Assembly (NCBI GenBank): GCA_035695105.1
Contig: DASSEV010000059.1
Location: forward strand, 1 to 64,000
Direction: 5' to 3'
DNA length: 64,000 nt
Source: JAICYJ01 sp035695105
GTDB taxonomy: Bacteria; Actinomycetota; Thermoleophilia; Gaiellales; JAICJC01
The translations under genes were made by a program, and so were the position numbers. Numbering within the stretch: the first letter of the stretch is position 1; every line of letters starts with the position of its first letter. The notes under the pieces are model-generated. The model did no database searches, was not told the DNA's origin, and saw only the letters and a program-made list of their open reading frames with translations. Below are positions 24,621 to 33,576 of this stretch, in pieces.

Positions 24621-25043
24621 TCAGTGCGCCGCTGTGGCGCCCTCGAGCTTGCGCACGCGAGAGGCGAGCTCGGTGATGACGGCGAGCGCGACCGAGGGCT
24701 CGTCCTTCAGCATCTGCAGGAAGTTCCGTCGGCTCAGCACCATCAATGTCATGTCCGTCTCGGCGCGGACGGACGCCGAGCGCGGCTGGCCGTCGATCAC
24801 TGACATCTCGCCGAAGAAGGCGCCCGGGCCGATCACCGCCCGGCGCCCGGTGGGCGGCCCCACAACCGCGGTGCCATCGAGGATGACGAAGAACTCCCGG
24901 CCGGTGTCATCCCGGAAGATCACCGGCGAGCCGGCCGGGACGTGCACCTCCTCCGCGGACCGGACGAGCTTGCGGAGGTGGCGCTCCGAGACGCCGGCGA
25001 ACAGCGGCACGCCCTGCAGCGCCTCGACCCAGCGGCGGCTCAT
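24621..25043 (-). CDS. Cyclic nucleotide-binding domain protein
   Basis: The 140-residue product is almost exactly one CNBD. It opens WVEALQGVPLFAGVSERHL, shows the beta-roll with VILDGTA, and has the phosphate-binding cassette FFGEMSVIDGQPRSASVRA at about 88-106, where Glu and Arg would contact cAMP or cGMP. There is no helix-turn-helix or effector domain, so it is not a CRP-type regulator by itself and may act with a partner protein. ATG at 25043 is chosen at the domain start; an upstream ATG (25121) adds only Arg/Ala-rich residues. Confidence 0.85.
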   Translation of the reverse strand: MSRRWVEALQGVPLFAGVSERHLRKLVRSAEEVHVPAGSPVIFRDDTGREFFVILDGTAVVGPPTGRRAVIGPGAFFGEMSVIDGQPRSASVRAETDMTLMVLSRRNFLQMLKDEPSVALAVITELASRVRKLEGATAAH

Positions 25044-25395
25044 GCCGCGAGGCGGGCCGGCGGCCCGCGTTCGCCGCCCCGAGCCGGCGAATGCCGACGT
25101 GACTGCGGTGGGCGTGCGCATCCGGCCGATCCTAACCTCCAGGCGGCCGGGCCGCTCGTCACGAACACGCCACCTACCCCAACCCGCAACGGCGCCCTCG
25201 CGACCCGATACGGACCGGTTTCCACACCGCAACGGCACCCCACAGTTCTCCGACCCCTCTCCGACCGGCAACCGCACGGTTCAGCCAGGTCGGCGTCACG
25301 CCTCGATCACGGCCGTTCGAGGTGCTGTCACGGCGCGCCCGCACAGGCCGGTTCGGTCTCCGACCCGTCCGTGCGGGTTGGCGGTGACAGGAGCG
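25044..25395. other. Gene-free stretch
   Basis: About 350 bases between two minus-strand genes. Frames on both strands are Arg/Pro/Thr-rich and give no domain. It probably contains the CNBD gene promoter; no consensus box stands out. Confidence 0.45.
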
Positions 25396-26073
25396 TCACG
25401 ACGGTTGTGACGAATCGCTTGCAGGCCGGCGCCGCCACACCAGCCCGGCCAGGATCAGCACGATCCCGAGCGCCTGCCCCAGCGCGAACAGCGCGTAGAC
25501 GTCCAGCCGGGTGGCGGTCGAGGCCAGCGCGATCACCGTCACGCCCGCGGCCACCAGCAGCGGCCGCGGGTCGTGACGACGACGCGCGGAGGCGATCGAG
25601 CCGGCCAGCAGCACGACCGTCCCGACCGTGTTCAGCACCGCCGCGAGGATCGTCGTCCACGGCCCGCCCATCGCGCTGTTGGGCGGCGTCGCCCCCGCGG
25701 CGGCCAGCTTCGCAGCGTCGACGTCGGCCGCGATCACCGCGGCGGCCGACGCAAAGGTGATCCATAGCATCGTGGCCGTGACCAGCCTGGTCGCGCGGCG
25801 CCCGGGCGCCACCAGCAGCAGCTCGCCGACGGCCAGGTAGGGCACCACCAGGATGCCTCCGGCCAGGTAGTAGATGCGAAACACCGTATCCGTCCACCCA
25901 CGCCAGGCGCCGTACCAGAGCGCGACCGTGGCGACGGTGAAGAGCGCGAACCCGATCGCCCACGCGACCAGAGGCGGCCGCAGCGGCCGGCGAAGGGCGC
26001 CGCGGGCGACGATCACCGTGCAGGCCATCGAGACGAGCGCCGCGACCGCCGCCGCCGCGGTCTGGCCGCTCAT
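25396..26073 (-). CDS. Seven-TM membrane protein, unknown function
   Basis: The 225-residue protein has about seven hydrophobic helices evenly spaced over its length, starting right after the initiator, with small charged connections and a short basic C-terminus. The pattern fits a family of actinobacterial seven-helix hypotheticals with no known activity. The ATG at 26073 overlaps the holA stop (ATGA), so it is translated from the holA transcript. The function of the pairing is not evident. Confidence 0.75.
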   Translation of the reverse strand: MSGQTAAAAVAALVSMACTVIVARGALRRPLRPPLVAWAIGFALFTVATVALWYGAWRGWTDTVFRIYYLAGGILVVPYLAVGELLLVAPGRRATRLVTATMLWITFASAAAVIAADVDAAKLAAAGATPPNSAMGGPWTTILAAVLNTVGTVVLLAGSIASARRRHDPRPLLVAAGVTVIALASTATRLDVYALFALGQALGIVLILAGLVWRRRPASDSSQPS

Positions 26074-27026
26074 TCCGCGCTGATCTCGACCAGCGCCAGC
26101 TCGAGCTCGAGCCGCGGGTCGAGCCGGCTCCCGCCCTTGATCGCCTCGTCCAGCTGGGCCATCCGCACCACGGCGCGTGCCAGCTCCGGCTCGCTGAATG
26201 CCCGTGCCTGCCGGCACAGCCCCTTCGCCTGGTAGGGCGACTTGAGGCCGAGGTGCTTCTGCACCTCCTTCTCCGAGCCGCCGGACTCGAGCACGAGCAG
26301 CGCCTGCCGCACCCGCCGGACGTGGTTCGCGAAGATCGCCGAGATCCGCTGCACGTCATCGGGCTTCTCGATGTCCGCAGTCGCGTAGCCGATCACGGCC
26401 GCGGCATCCCTCCTGCCCCACGCGTCGGTCATGTTCCACGGCTTCACGTCCTGCTGCTCGGGGACGAGGGCGTCGACCTCCTCCTCGCTCGGCGCGCGGT
26501 CGCGGCCATGGACCGCCAGCTTCTCGACCTCCAGCGCGAGGTCGCCGATCTCGATCCCGGCGCGAGACACGATCCGCTTCGCGATCCCGGCCGGGCACGT
26601 GATGCCGAACTCGGCAAACCGCTTCACCACCCACTGCACCGCATGCTCGTCGTCCGGAGCGTCGAAGATGCGGACATCCCCCACGCTCGCCACCGCCTTC
26701 GCCAGCGGGCCGTCCTCGGGGATGCCCTTTCCGCCGAACAGGGCCAGGCACGTGCCCGGCGCCGGGTCGGCGAGGTAGGCGACGATGTCATCGACCTGCG
26801 AGGCGTCCAGCGCCTCGGCGCCGCGCACCAGCACCAGCCGCTCGCCCCCGAACAGCCCGAGGGCGTTGCACGCGGCGACGACATCGATCTGCTCCTCATC
26901 GCCGACCGCGATCTGCTCGACCGAATCGTCGTCGAACTGGCTGCGCAGCCGGGCGGCGGCCGCATCGATCTTGGGCCAGTCGGTGCCCGCGATCAGGTAC
27001 GCCGGCTTATGCGCCAGCGCCTTCAC
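26070..27026 (-). CDS. holA: DNA polymerase III subunit delta
   Basis: The 318-residue delta subunit opens the sliding clamp within the clamp loader. It shows the HolA pattern: AYLIAGTDWPKIDAAAARL near the start, LFGGERLVLVRGAEAL near 60, the AAA+-like middle without Walker motifs, WVVKRFAEFG near 128, and the C-terminal helical collar region (YQAKGLCRQARAF). GTG at 27026 overlaps the preceding Rrf2 gene by 20 bases. A long upstream frame to 27218 is antisense noise. Confidence 0.92.
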   Translation of the reverse strand: MKALAHKPAYLIAGTDWPKIDAAAARLRSQFDDDSVEQIAVGDEEQIDVVAACNALGLFGGERLVLVRGAEALDASQVDDIVAYLADPAPGTCLALFGGKGIPEDGPLAKAVASVGDVRIFDAPDDEHAVQWVVKRFAEFGITCPAGIAKRIVSRAGIEIGDLALEVEKLAVHGRDRAPSEEEVDALVPEQQDVKPWNMTDAWGRRDAAAVIGYATADIEKPDDVQRISAIFANHVRRVRQALLVLESGGSEKEVQKHLGLKSPYQAKGLCRQARAFSEPELARAVVRMAQLDEAIKGGSRLDPRLELELALVEISAE

Positions 27027-27465
27027 CCGCTGCGGACGGCTCCAGCCGCCCGGCACGGGCCCGCGACCGCCGCACCAGATCGGCGAACGTGACGTTCTCG
27101 AGCACCGATCGCAGCTGTGACCGCGCCTCGAGCCAGACGTCGGGCAGCGCCTCCGCCCCGGGCGGGTACCTGATCGCCTCGGGCCGGACGCCCGCCACCG
27201 CCGCCAGTGGGCCGTCAACCACCCGGATCACCTCTGCGACGGTGATCTGGTCGGCGGGCACCGCCAGCCGGTAGCCCCCTTCCGGCCCGCGCTGCGAGAC
27301 GACGAGCCCCGCGTGTTTCAGCTCGCCGAGGATGTTCTCGACGAACTTCAGGGGCAGATCCTGCGCTGAGGCGATCAGCTCGCCCTTGAGCGGATGCGGG
27401 TCGTCATGCGAGGCGAGCACGAGCACGGCTCGGACGGCGTAATCGGCCTTTGCGGAGAGCTTCAT
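27007..27465 (-). CDS. Rrf2-family transcriptional regulator without Fe-S cysteines
   Basis: The 152-residue protein starts MKLSAKADYAVRAVLVLA with the Rrf2 winged-helix pattern; recognition helix LKFVENILGELKHAGLV near 38-54 and the wing RGPEGGYRLA near 59-68. The three Cys that ligate the cluster in IscR are absent, so sensing must be different. It faces the citrate synthase gene across 70 bases with a repeated ATGTCAT motif that may be its operator. Its end overlaps holA, an unusual coupling of a regulator with the clamp loader. Confidence 0.9.
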   Translation of the reverse strand: MKLSAKADYAVRAVLVLASHDDPHPLKGELIASAQDLPLKFVENILGELKHAGLVVSQRGPEGGYRLAVPADQITVAEVIRVVDGPLAAVAGVRPEAIRYPPGAEALPDVWLEARSQLRSVLENVTFADLVRRSRARAGRLEPSAAGEGAGA

Positions 27466-27492
27466 GCCCCTATTGTCGCACGGCGGGCGGCC

Positions 27493-27526
27493 ATGTCATC
27501 CGGAGATGTCATGTCGTGGCTACAAT
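27493..27526. promoter_or_regulatory. Divergent Rrf2/citrate synthase control region
   Basis: ATGTCAT is directly repeated (27493-27499 and 27506-27512, 13 bases apart). TACAAT (27521-27526) is a good -10 for the plus strand, placing the transcript start at about the ATG (27536), so the citrate synthase mRNA is probably leaderless. Operator assignment to Rrf2 is inferred from position. Confidence 0.45.
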
Positions 27527-27535
27527 CGCGCCCCG

Positions 27536-28639
27536 ATGCCATCCGACATCAACAGCGGGCTCGAGGGCATCGTCGCCGCCGAGACCACGATCAGCCTCGT
27601 GGATGGGCAGGCCGGACGGCTGCTCTACCGGGGATACGAGATCGGTGACCTGGCCGCTCACGGCAGCTATGACCGCATCGTCTCACTCCTGCTGGACGGC
27701 GAGTGGCCGGCGCGGGACGAGGTGATCCCGCCAGCACCGGTGTCGCCGGCCGTCCTCCAGGCGCTGCGATGCCTGCCCACATCCGTTGCCCCGCTGGACG
27801 CGATGCGGACGGGCATCTCGGCGTTCGGCGCCGAGCGCCGGATGGACTGGCCGCCGACGGCAGACCAGGCCCGCGAGCTGATCGCGCTCGGGCCGGCGGT
27901 GGTGGGCGCCTTCGCCCGGCTGCGCGACGGGAAGCAGCCCGTGGACAGCAGCGAGGGAGCCCACCTCGGCGTGGCCGGTCGCCTGCTCCACGCAATCAGC
28001 GGCGAGGAGCCGGACGCCTCGCAGGCGCGGGCGCTCGACGCCTACTTCACGGTCTGTGCCGAGCACGGCCTGAACGCCTCCACCTTCACCGCCCGCGTCA
28101 TCACCAGCACCCAGAGCGACCTGGCGAGCGCCGTGTGCGGCGCGATCGGCGCACTCAAGGGTCGGCTCCACGGCGGCGCGCCGTCGGAGGTGCGCGACCA
28201 GCTCACCCAGATCGGCGACGTCGACCACGCCGAGCAGTGGATTCGCGACGCGCTCGCCCGCGGCGAGCGCCTGATGGGCTTCGGGCATCGCGTGTACAAG
28301 ACGATGGATCCGCGCGCGGCGGCCCTGCGGCAGGTGGCCGAGCGGCTCGCGGCGGACGCCGAGTGGCTGCAGCTCGCGATCGACGTCGAGGACGTGGCGC
28401 TGCGCCTGCTCGCCGAGCACAAGCCGGACCGGCCCCTGAAGACCAACGTCGAGTACTACGCCTCGATCGTGCTCGACGGCGTCGGTCTGTTGACCGATCT
28501 GTATACGCCGGCCTTCGCGGTAGCGCGCACCGCCGGCTGGACGGCGCACGCCCTGGAGCAGGCCGAGCACGGCCGCCTGATCCGCCCGGACTCGCGCTAT
28601 GTCGGCCCCGAGCAGCGCCCGCTGCCGACCCCCGCCTGA
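27536..28639 (+). CDS. Citrate synthase (short, Gram-positive type)
   Basis: The 367-residue enzyme condenses acetyl-CoA with oxaloacetate (or propionyl-CoA in 2-methylcitrate synthases, which cannot be excluded). Signatures: LVDGQAGRLLYRGY at 21-34, EHGLNAST near 177-183, LHGGAPSEV with catalytic His212, GFGHRVY with His251. The position of the catalytic Asp (NVDFYS in E. coli) is Glu306 in NVEYYAS, a conservative change seen in some relatives. ATG at 27536 lies just after the -10 box. It converges with comEC. Confidence 0.93.
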   Translation: MPSDINSGLEGIVAAETTISLVDGQAGRLLYRGYEIGDLAAHGSYDRIVSLLLDGEWPARDEVIPPAPVSPAVLQALRCLPTSVAPLDAMRTGISAFGAERRMDWPPTADQARELIALGPAVVGAFARLRDGKQPVDSSEGAHLGVAGRLLHAISGEEPDASQARALDAYFTVCAEHGLNASTFTARVITSTQSDLASAVCGAIGALKGRLHGGAPSEVRDQLTQIGDVDHAEQWIRDALARGERLMGFGHRVYKTMDPRAAALRQVAERLAADAEWLQLAIDVEDVALRLLAEHKPDRPLKTNVEYYASIVLDGVGLLTDLYTPAFAVARTAGWTAHALEQAEHGRLIRPDSRYVGPEQRPLPTPA

Positions 28640-28655
28640 CGCCGTACCGGGTCGA

Positions 28656-29882
28656 CTACGAGCAGAGCCGGGCGACCCAGAGCAGGTAGCCGGCGAGGAC
28701 GTCTGCGACCGCCAGCAGCGGGACGGCCAGCGGCGGCCAGACCGTCCCGGCAACCATCGCGCCCAGCCCGCACACGAGGATCGGCGCCGCGGCCGGCAGC
28801 GCCAGCAGGTTCGCCGGCACGGAGAGCGGCGCCAGCCGCCCGAAGTGCCACCACGCGATCGGCGTGGTGACCAGGGTGCAGGCGACCGATACCGCCGCCG
28901 CCGAGCCGAGCCGCGGCTGGAGCCGCGGCGCGACGACGAAGATCGCCCACACCGCCGCGAAGCTCAGCTGGAAGCCCGGGTTGAACAGGTCGAGCGGGTT
29001 CAGCGCGAGCACGACAGCGGCGCCGCAGGCCAGCAGGTGCCAGCGCGCGATCGGGCGCGAGGCCAGCCACGCGGCTGCGACCAGGCATCCGGCCACACCG
29101 GCGCGCACGATCGAAGGCCCAGCGCCGGTGACGAGCACGTAGAGCAGCGTGGCGCCGATCGCGGCCACCCGCGCGGGCGTGCCGATCACTCCGAGCGCTG
29201 CGAGGCAGCCAAGCGAAAACACGACCACCAGCGCAACGTTCTGGCCGGACACCGCGACGAGGTGATACAGCCCCGAGTCCCGGAACTGCTGGCGCACATC
29301 CGGGGGCAGGCCCCCCGTCTCGCCGAGCGTCACTCCGGCGACCAGCGAACGCGCGGGCGATGCACCGGCTCCGGCCGCGAGACGTCGGAGTGCGGCGGCA
29401 TGGGCGGCGTCGACCACGCCCCACATTCCGCCTCGCCGGCCCGCGGCCACGAGCCGCGCGGCCCGGAGCTCGAGGTGCACGCCCTGGGTGGCGTAGTACG
29501 CGCGCACCTCCGGATCGATCGGCCGGAGCGTGCCGCGCACCGCGTACAGGGCTCCCAGCTCCGGACGGTATCCGGGCGCGACGAGCAGCACGTCCTCCCG
29601 GGCGCTCAGCTCGCGGGCCACCGCCCGATCGCCGCTCGGCGCGCCCGTGACGAGCAGCCGGCCGCGCTCGGGACCCGGGTGCAGCGTCGTGCGCTGCAGG
29701 TCGTCGACACGGTGGCTGCCGTACGCGGCTGCACCGAGCGCCACGAGCAGCAGCGCCGTCCGCGGCCGGCACGGGATCCCCGCCAGCACGGCGAGCAGCG
29801 GATGGCCGAGGGCGGCCGTGACCAGGCCGGCGACGGCGGCGAGCACGATCCGCGTGGGAGGATCACAGCGCCACATGCCCAT
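28656..29882 (-). CDS. comEC: ComEC-type competence channel lacking the MBL domain
   Basis: The 408-residue membrane protein carries the ComEC 'competence' domain: SGLYHLVAVSGQNVALV near 215-231, then NPLDLFNPGFQLSFAAVWAI near 300-320 and multiple membrane helices. An N-terminal DUF4131-like OB region (about 60-160) is present. The C-terminal metallo-beta-lactamase domain of full ComEC (about 700-800 aa) is absent, because the gene ends right after the last helices. It may form the DNA channel without the nuclease part, supplied by another protein. Start ATG 29882 overlaps comEA by 20 bases; 29876 is an alternative. Confidence 0.9.
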   Translation of the reverse strand: MGMWRCDPPTRIVLAAVAGLVTAALGHPLLAVLAGIPCRPRTALLLVALGAAAYGSHRVDDLQRTTLHPGPERGRLLVTGAPSGDRAVARELSAREDVLLVAPGYRPELGALYAVRGTLRPIDPEVRAYYATQGVHLELRAARLVAAGRRGGMWGVVDAAHAAALRRLAAGAGASPARSLVAGVTLGETGGLPPDVRQQFRDSGLYHLVAVSGQNVALVVVFSLGCLAALGVIGTPARVAAIGATLLYVLVTGAGPSIVRAGVAGCLVAAAWLASRPIARWHLLACGAAVVLALNPLDLFNPGFQLSFAAVWAIFVVAPRLQPRLGSAAAVSVACTLVTTPIAWWHFGRLAPLSVPANLLALPAAAPILVCGLGAMVAGTVWPPLAVPLLAVADVLAGYLLWVARLCS

Positions 29883-30435
29883 GCAGGGCCGCCATCCGAG
29901 CCGGGCCGAAGCCGCTGACCTGGTCGAGCTCGTCGAGCGACCGGAACCCGCCGTGCTGCGTGCGGTAGTCGATGATGCGCTGCGCCAGCGAGGGACCGAT
30001 CCCGTCGAGGGTCTCAAGCTGCTCGAGCGAGGCCGAGTTGAGGTGCACCGGCGCCTGGGGGCTTCCGGGCGCTGCGGCGGCGGAGGCCGCCGTCGCCGTG
30101 CCGGGGCCCGGCACGACCACCTGCTCGCCGTCGGCGAGCCGCTCGGCGAGGTTCAGGCCCTGCAGGTTGGCGCGGCCGGTGGGGCGCGCGCGCCGCACGG
30201 CGTCCTGCACGCGAGCGCCCTCCGGCAGCCGGTAGACGCCGGGGCGCCGCACGGCACCGACGACGTCCACGACGACGACGGTCGGCCCGGCCGGTGCCGG
30301 CGAGGCGGTGGAGCGCCCCGGCGAGGAATAGCTGGCGGTGGACGTGCCGCCGCCCTGCATGCGAAGGCCGATCAGGACGATGGCGACCGCAGCAGCGGCG
30401 TAGAGCAGGAGGCGCTGGGGTGGGATGGGAAGCAC
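29863..30435 (-). CDS. comEA: ComEA-type DNA-binding protein
   Basis: The 190-residue protein has one N-terminal membrane helix (about 8-26), a Ser/Pro-rich linker, an SLBB domain (VVDVVGAVRRPGVYRLPEGARV near 54-75) and a C-terminal double helix-hairpin-helix (VHLNSASLEQLETLDGIGPSLA, then FRSLDELDQVSGFGPA). It captures double-stranded DNA outside the membrane for ComEC. The GTG at 30435 is preferred; a TTG at 30462 gives nine more residues. Confidence 0.94.
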   Translation of the reverse strand: MLPIPPQRLLLYAAAAVAIVLIGLRMQGGGTSTASYSSPGRSTASPAPAGPTVVVVDVVGAVRRPGVYRLPEGARVQDAVRRARPTGRANLQGLNLAERLADGEQVVVPGPGTATAASAAAAPGSPQAPVHLNSASLEQLETLDGIGPSLAQRIIDYRTQHGGFRSLDELDQVSGFGPARMAALHGHVAL

Positions 30436-30503
30436 CCGGCGATCATGCCGACCCGGATGCAACGCGTGGGTGACGGGCCGTTACGCCTCGGTCACACCTC
30501 GGC

Positions 30504-30539
30504 CGGTGAACACGAAGTGCCTGGCACCTTTGGTTCACC
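30504..30539 (-). terminator. Hairpin after leuS
   Basis: An outer GGTGAAC/GTTCACC pair (30504-30510, 30533-30539) and an inner GTGCC-T-GGCAC palindrome (30517-30527) form a two-part hairpin 27 bases past the leuS stop and before comEA. Likely the leuS terminator; no T-run. Confidence 0.45.
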
Positions 30540-30565
30540 CACGGGCACGAGCCCGCTCAGGGCGG

Positions 30566-33031
30566 TCAGCCGACGACGAAGTTCACCAGCCGCCCGGGGA
30601 CGACGATGGTCTTCCTGATCGTCGCGCCGTCGAGGTGCGCCTTCACGTTTGGCACCTCGCACGCCTCCGCCACCACAACATCCTCCGGCGCGTCCGCCGC
30701 GACCGTCACGTCCCCACGCAGCTTGCCGTTCACCTGCACCGCATAGGTGACCGTGTCGCGCGCCAGCATCGCCGGATCGGCCTTCGGCCACGGCTGCTCC
30801 CAGAGCCGCTCGCCGCCCAGCCGCTCCCACAGCTCACATGCGATATGCGGCGCGTACGGGTGGATCAGGCTGACCGCCGTCGCGGCGGCGAACCGCAGCT
30901 GCTCGGGCTCCGCACCATCCGCGTCCTGGATGACGCCGACCAGCTCGTGCACCGCCGACTGCGCGGTGTTGAACGAGAACCGCTCGCCGATGTCGCTCGT
31001 CACCTTGTCGATCGCCCAGTGCGCCTTCCGCACCGCGGCGGCGCCGGCACCCGTTGCCTCGGCGGCCACCGGGATCCCCGGGCCGTGCGTCTCGACGATC
31101 TCGTTGACCAGCCGCCACAGGCGCGCCAGGAACCGGTGCTGTCCCGCCACGCCCGTGTCCTGCCACTCGGCATCCTGGTCGGGTGGGCCCAGGAACAGCG
31201 TGTACAGCCGGGTCGTGTCGGCCCCGTAGCGCTCCACCAACTCGTCGGGGTTGATGATGTTGCCCTTCGACTTGGACATCTTCGCGCCCAGGTAGTGGAT
31301 CATCCCCTGCGTGAAGAGGTTCTCGAACGGCTCCGTGAACCCGACGTAGCCGAGGTCGTACAGCGCCTTCGTGAAGAAGCGCGCGTACATCAGGTGCAGG
31401 ATCGCGTGCTCGACCCCGCCGATGTACTGGTCGACGGGCAGCCACGTGTCCACGATCGCCCTGTCGAACGGCGCGTGGCCGTTGTGCGGGTCCGCGTACC
31501 GCATGAAGTACCAGGACGAGTCGACGAACGTGTCCATCGTGTCGGTCTCGCGCTCCGCGTCGCCGCCGCACCGCGGGCATGACACGTGCACCCACTCGGT
31601 GGCCGCGGCCAGCGGCGAGCGGCCCTTGGGCGCGAAGTCCTCGATCTCGGGGAGCACCACCGGCAGCTGGTCGTCGGGCACCGGCACCATCCCGCAGGAC
31701 GGACAGTGGATGATCGGGATCGGGCAGCCCCAGTAGCGCTGCCGCGAGAGCAGCCAGTCCCGCAGCCGGAACGCGACCCTGCCGGCGCCCAGGCGCTCTG
31801 CCTCGAGCCACTCGATGATGGCGGCCATGCCCTCAGCTGAGGACATCCCGTCGAACCGCCCGGAGTTGATCAGCACCTCGTCGCCGCTGTGGGCAACGTA
31901 CGTCTCACCCTCGGACACGGCGCCGTCGCGCGGCGCGACCACCTGCCGCACCGGCAGCCCGTGCGTCTGGGCGAACTCGAAGTCGCGCTCGTCGTGGGCG
32001 GGCACCGCCATGATTGCGCCCGTCCCGTACTCCATCAGGACGTAGTCCGCGACCCAGACAGGGATCGCCTCACCGTTGACCGGGTTCACGACGTTGCGCC
32101 CGGTGAATACGCCTGTCTTCTCCTTCTCGGACGCTCGCTCGACTTCGGACAGCGCCGCCGTCCGGCGCACGTAGTCGGCGACCGCGTCCGCCTGCTCGGT
32201 GCCCGCGGCCAGCGCAGTCGCGAGCGGGTGCTCCGGGGCCAGCACGAAGAACGTCGCGCCGAACAGCGTGTCCGGGCGGGTCGTGAACACCGGGATCTCC
32301 ATCGACGGATCGTGTTCCGCCCGGAACAGCACCTCCGCGCCCTCGCTGCGACCGATCCAGTTGCGCTGCATGGTGACGACGCGCTCCGGCCAGTGCACGT
32401 CGGCCAGGTCGTCGAGCAGTCGCTGGGCGTAGTCCGTGATCTTGAAGAACCACTGCTCGAGGCTGCGCGCCTCGACCTCGGCGCCGCAGCGCTCGCATCG
32501 GCCGTCGATCACCTGCTCGTTGGCGAGCACCGTCTGGTCGTTCGGGCACCACTTCACCGGGGCCTGTCTGCGGTAGGCCAGGCCGGCCTCGAACAGGCGC
32601 AGGAACAGCCACTGCGTCCAGTGGTAGTAGTCCGGATCGGCCGTCGACAGCTCGCGCGTCCAGTCGATCGACCAGCCCATCCGCTTCATCTGCTTGCGGA
32701 TCGCCGCGATGTTGTCTCGCGTGGCGATGGCGGGGTGCTCACCGCCCTTGATGGCGGCGTTCTCGGCGTTCAGGCCGAATGCGTCGTAGCCCATCGGGTG
32801 CATCACCCGCCAGCCGTTGCGCCGGCGGAACAGCGTGACGACGTCGCCCATCGTGTAGTTCTTGACGTGCCCCATGTGCAGCTCGCCCGACGGATAGGGC
32901 AGCATCTCGAGCACGTACATGAGCTTCGACACGTCCTCGCCCGGCACCGGGTTGGGCACCTCGTTGATGCGCTCGTCCTGCCAGATCTCCTGCCAGCGGG
33001 CCTCGATGCGGCCTGGGTCGTACCGTTCCAT
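30566..33031 (-). CDS. leuS: Leucyl-tRNA synthetase
   Basis: The 821-residue class I synthetase charges tRNA-Leu. It has the HIGH-type site PYPSGELHMGHVKNY near 46-60, the CP1 editing domain (about 220-410, with the T-rich FTTRPDTLFGATFFVLAPEHP), the KMSKS loop near 584-588 and a C-terminal anticodon-binding and extension region ending in VPGRLVNFVV. A cysteine set in the middle (CPSCGMVPVP, CPRCGGD) suggests a zinc knuckle. The LeuS of this length is the bacterial type. It is preceded by 37 bases from the DUF2269-like gene on the same strand. Confidence 0.98.
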   Translation of the reverse strand: MERYDPGRIEARWQEIWQDERINEVPNPVPGEDVSKLMYVLEMLPYPSGELHMGHVKNYTMGDVVTLFRRRNGWRVMHPMGYDAFGLNAENAAIKGGEHPAIATRDNIAAIRKQMKRMGWSIDWTRELSTADPDYYHWTQWLFLRLFEAGLAYRRQAPVKWCPNDQTVLANEQVIDGRCERCGAEVEARSLEQWFFKITDYAQRLLDDLADVHWPERVVTMQRNWIGRSEGAEVLFRAEHDPSMEIPVFTTRPDTLFGATFFVLAPEHPLATALAAGTEQADAVADYVRRTAALSEVERASEKEKTGVFTGRNVVNPVNGEAIPVWVADYVLMEYGTGAIMAVPAHDERDFEFAQTHGLPVRQVVAPRDGAVSEGETYVAHSGDEVLINSGRFDGMSSAEGMAAIIEWLEAERLGAGRVAFRLRDWLLSRQRYWGCPIPIIHCPSCGMVPVPDDQLPVVLPEIEDFAPKGRSPLAAATEWVHVSCPRCGGDAERETDTMDTFVDSSWYFMRYADPHNGHAPFDRAIVDTWLPVDQYIGGVEHAILHLMYARFFTKALYDLGYVGFTEPFENLFTQGMIHYLGAKMSKSKGNIINPDELVERYGADTTRLYTLFLGPPDQDAEWQDTGVAGQHRFLARLWRLVNEIVETHGPGIPVAAEATGAGAAAVRKAHWAIDKVTSDIGERFSFNTAQSAVHELVGVIQDADGAEPEQLRFAAATAVSLIHPYAPHIACELWERLGGERLWEQPWPKADPAMLARDTVTYAVQVNGKLRGDVTVAADAPEDVVVAEACEVPNVKAHLDGATIRKTIVVPGRLVNFVVG

Positions 33032-33068
33032 GGAGCGGCATTCTACGAAGGCCGCAGGTCGCGCGGCC

Positions 33069-33542
33069 TCAGGTACCGGGCTTGGTCACCATGTCGACCA
33101 CGACGATCACGAGGAACAGCAGCTCGATGCGGCTGATCAGGAAGATCCGGTCGATCCGCCGGCGCACCTCCGGCGCGGTCACGCCGCGCTGCTCGATCAG
33201 CCGCCCGATGCGGCCCGATTCCGGTCCGAGGAACGCGATGCCGACGATGAACGAGGCGATCCAGACGGCCAGGGCGACGTCGATCCAGCCGCTCCCCCAG
33301 CCCCAGTTGCCCTCGTGGACGAGCAGCAGCCCGAAGATCACGAGCACGACCGCGGAGGGCGCGAACATCGTCCGACCGGCGAACTCCGCGTCGCTCGCGA
33401 ACCCGGCGAGGCGCTCGGGGTCGCCCGTCGCCTGCGCTCGCACAGCGTAGACCTGAGTGATCGCCGCCCCGCCCACCCAGACGATCGCCGCCAGGATGTG
33501 GACGGTCAGGTAGAACTGATATGCGGTCACGAGCAGCGGCAC
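33069..33542 (-). CDS. DUF2269-family four-TM membrane protein
   Basis: The 157-residue protein has four hydrophobic helices: LTVHILAAIVWVGGA near 12-26 (the His and Trp-Val-Gly-Gly are family features), one near 60-80, one near 88-105 and one at the C-terminus (IELLFLVIVVVDMV). This matches the DUF2269/CopD-like integral membrane group, whose function is not established. It precedes leuS on the same strand, 37 bases away. Confidence 0.82.
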   Translation of the reverse strand: MPLLVTAYQFYLTVHILAAIVWVGGAAITQVYAVRAQATGDPERLAGFASDAEFAGRTMFAPSAVVLVIFGLLLVHEGNWGWGSGWIDVALAVWIASFIVGIAFLGPESGRIGRLIEQRGVTAPEVRRRIDRIFLISRIELLFLVIVVVDMVTKPGT

Positions 33543-33576
33543 GGCGCGGCGTTTCTACCGGACGCCCGGCGTGCGG

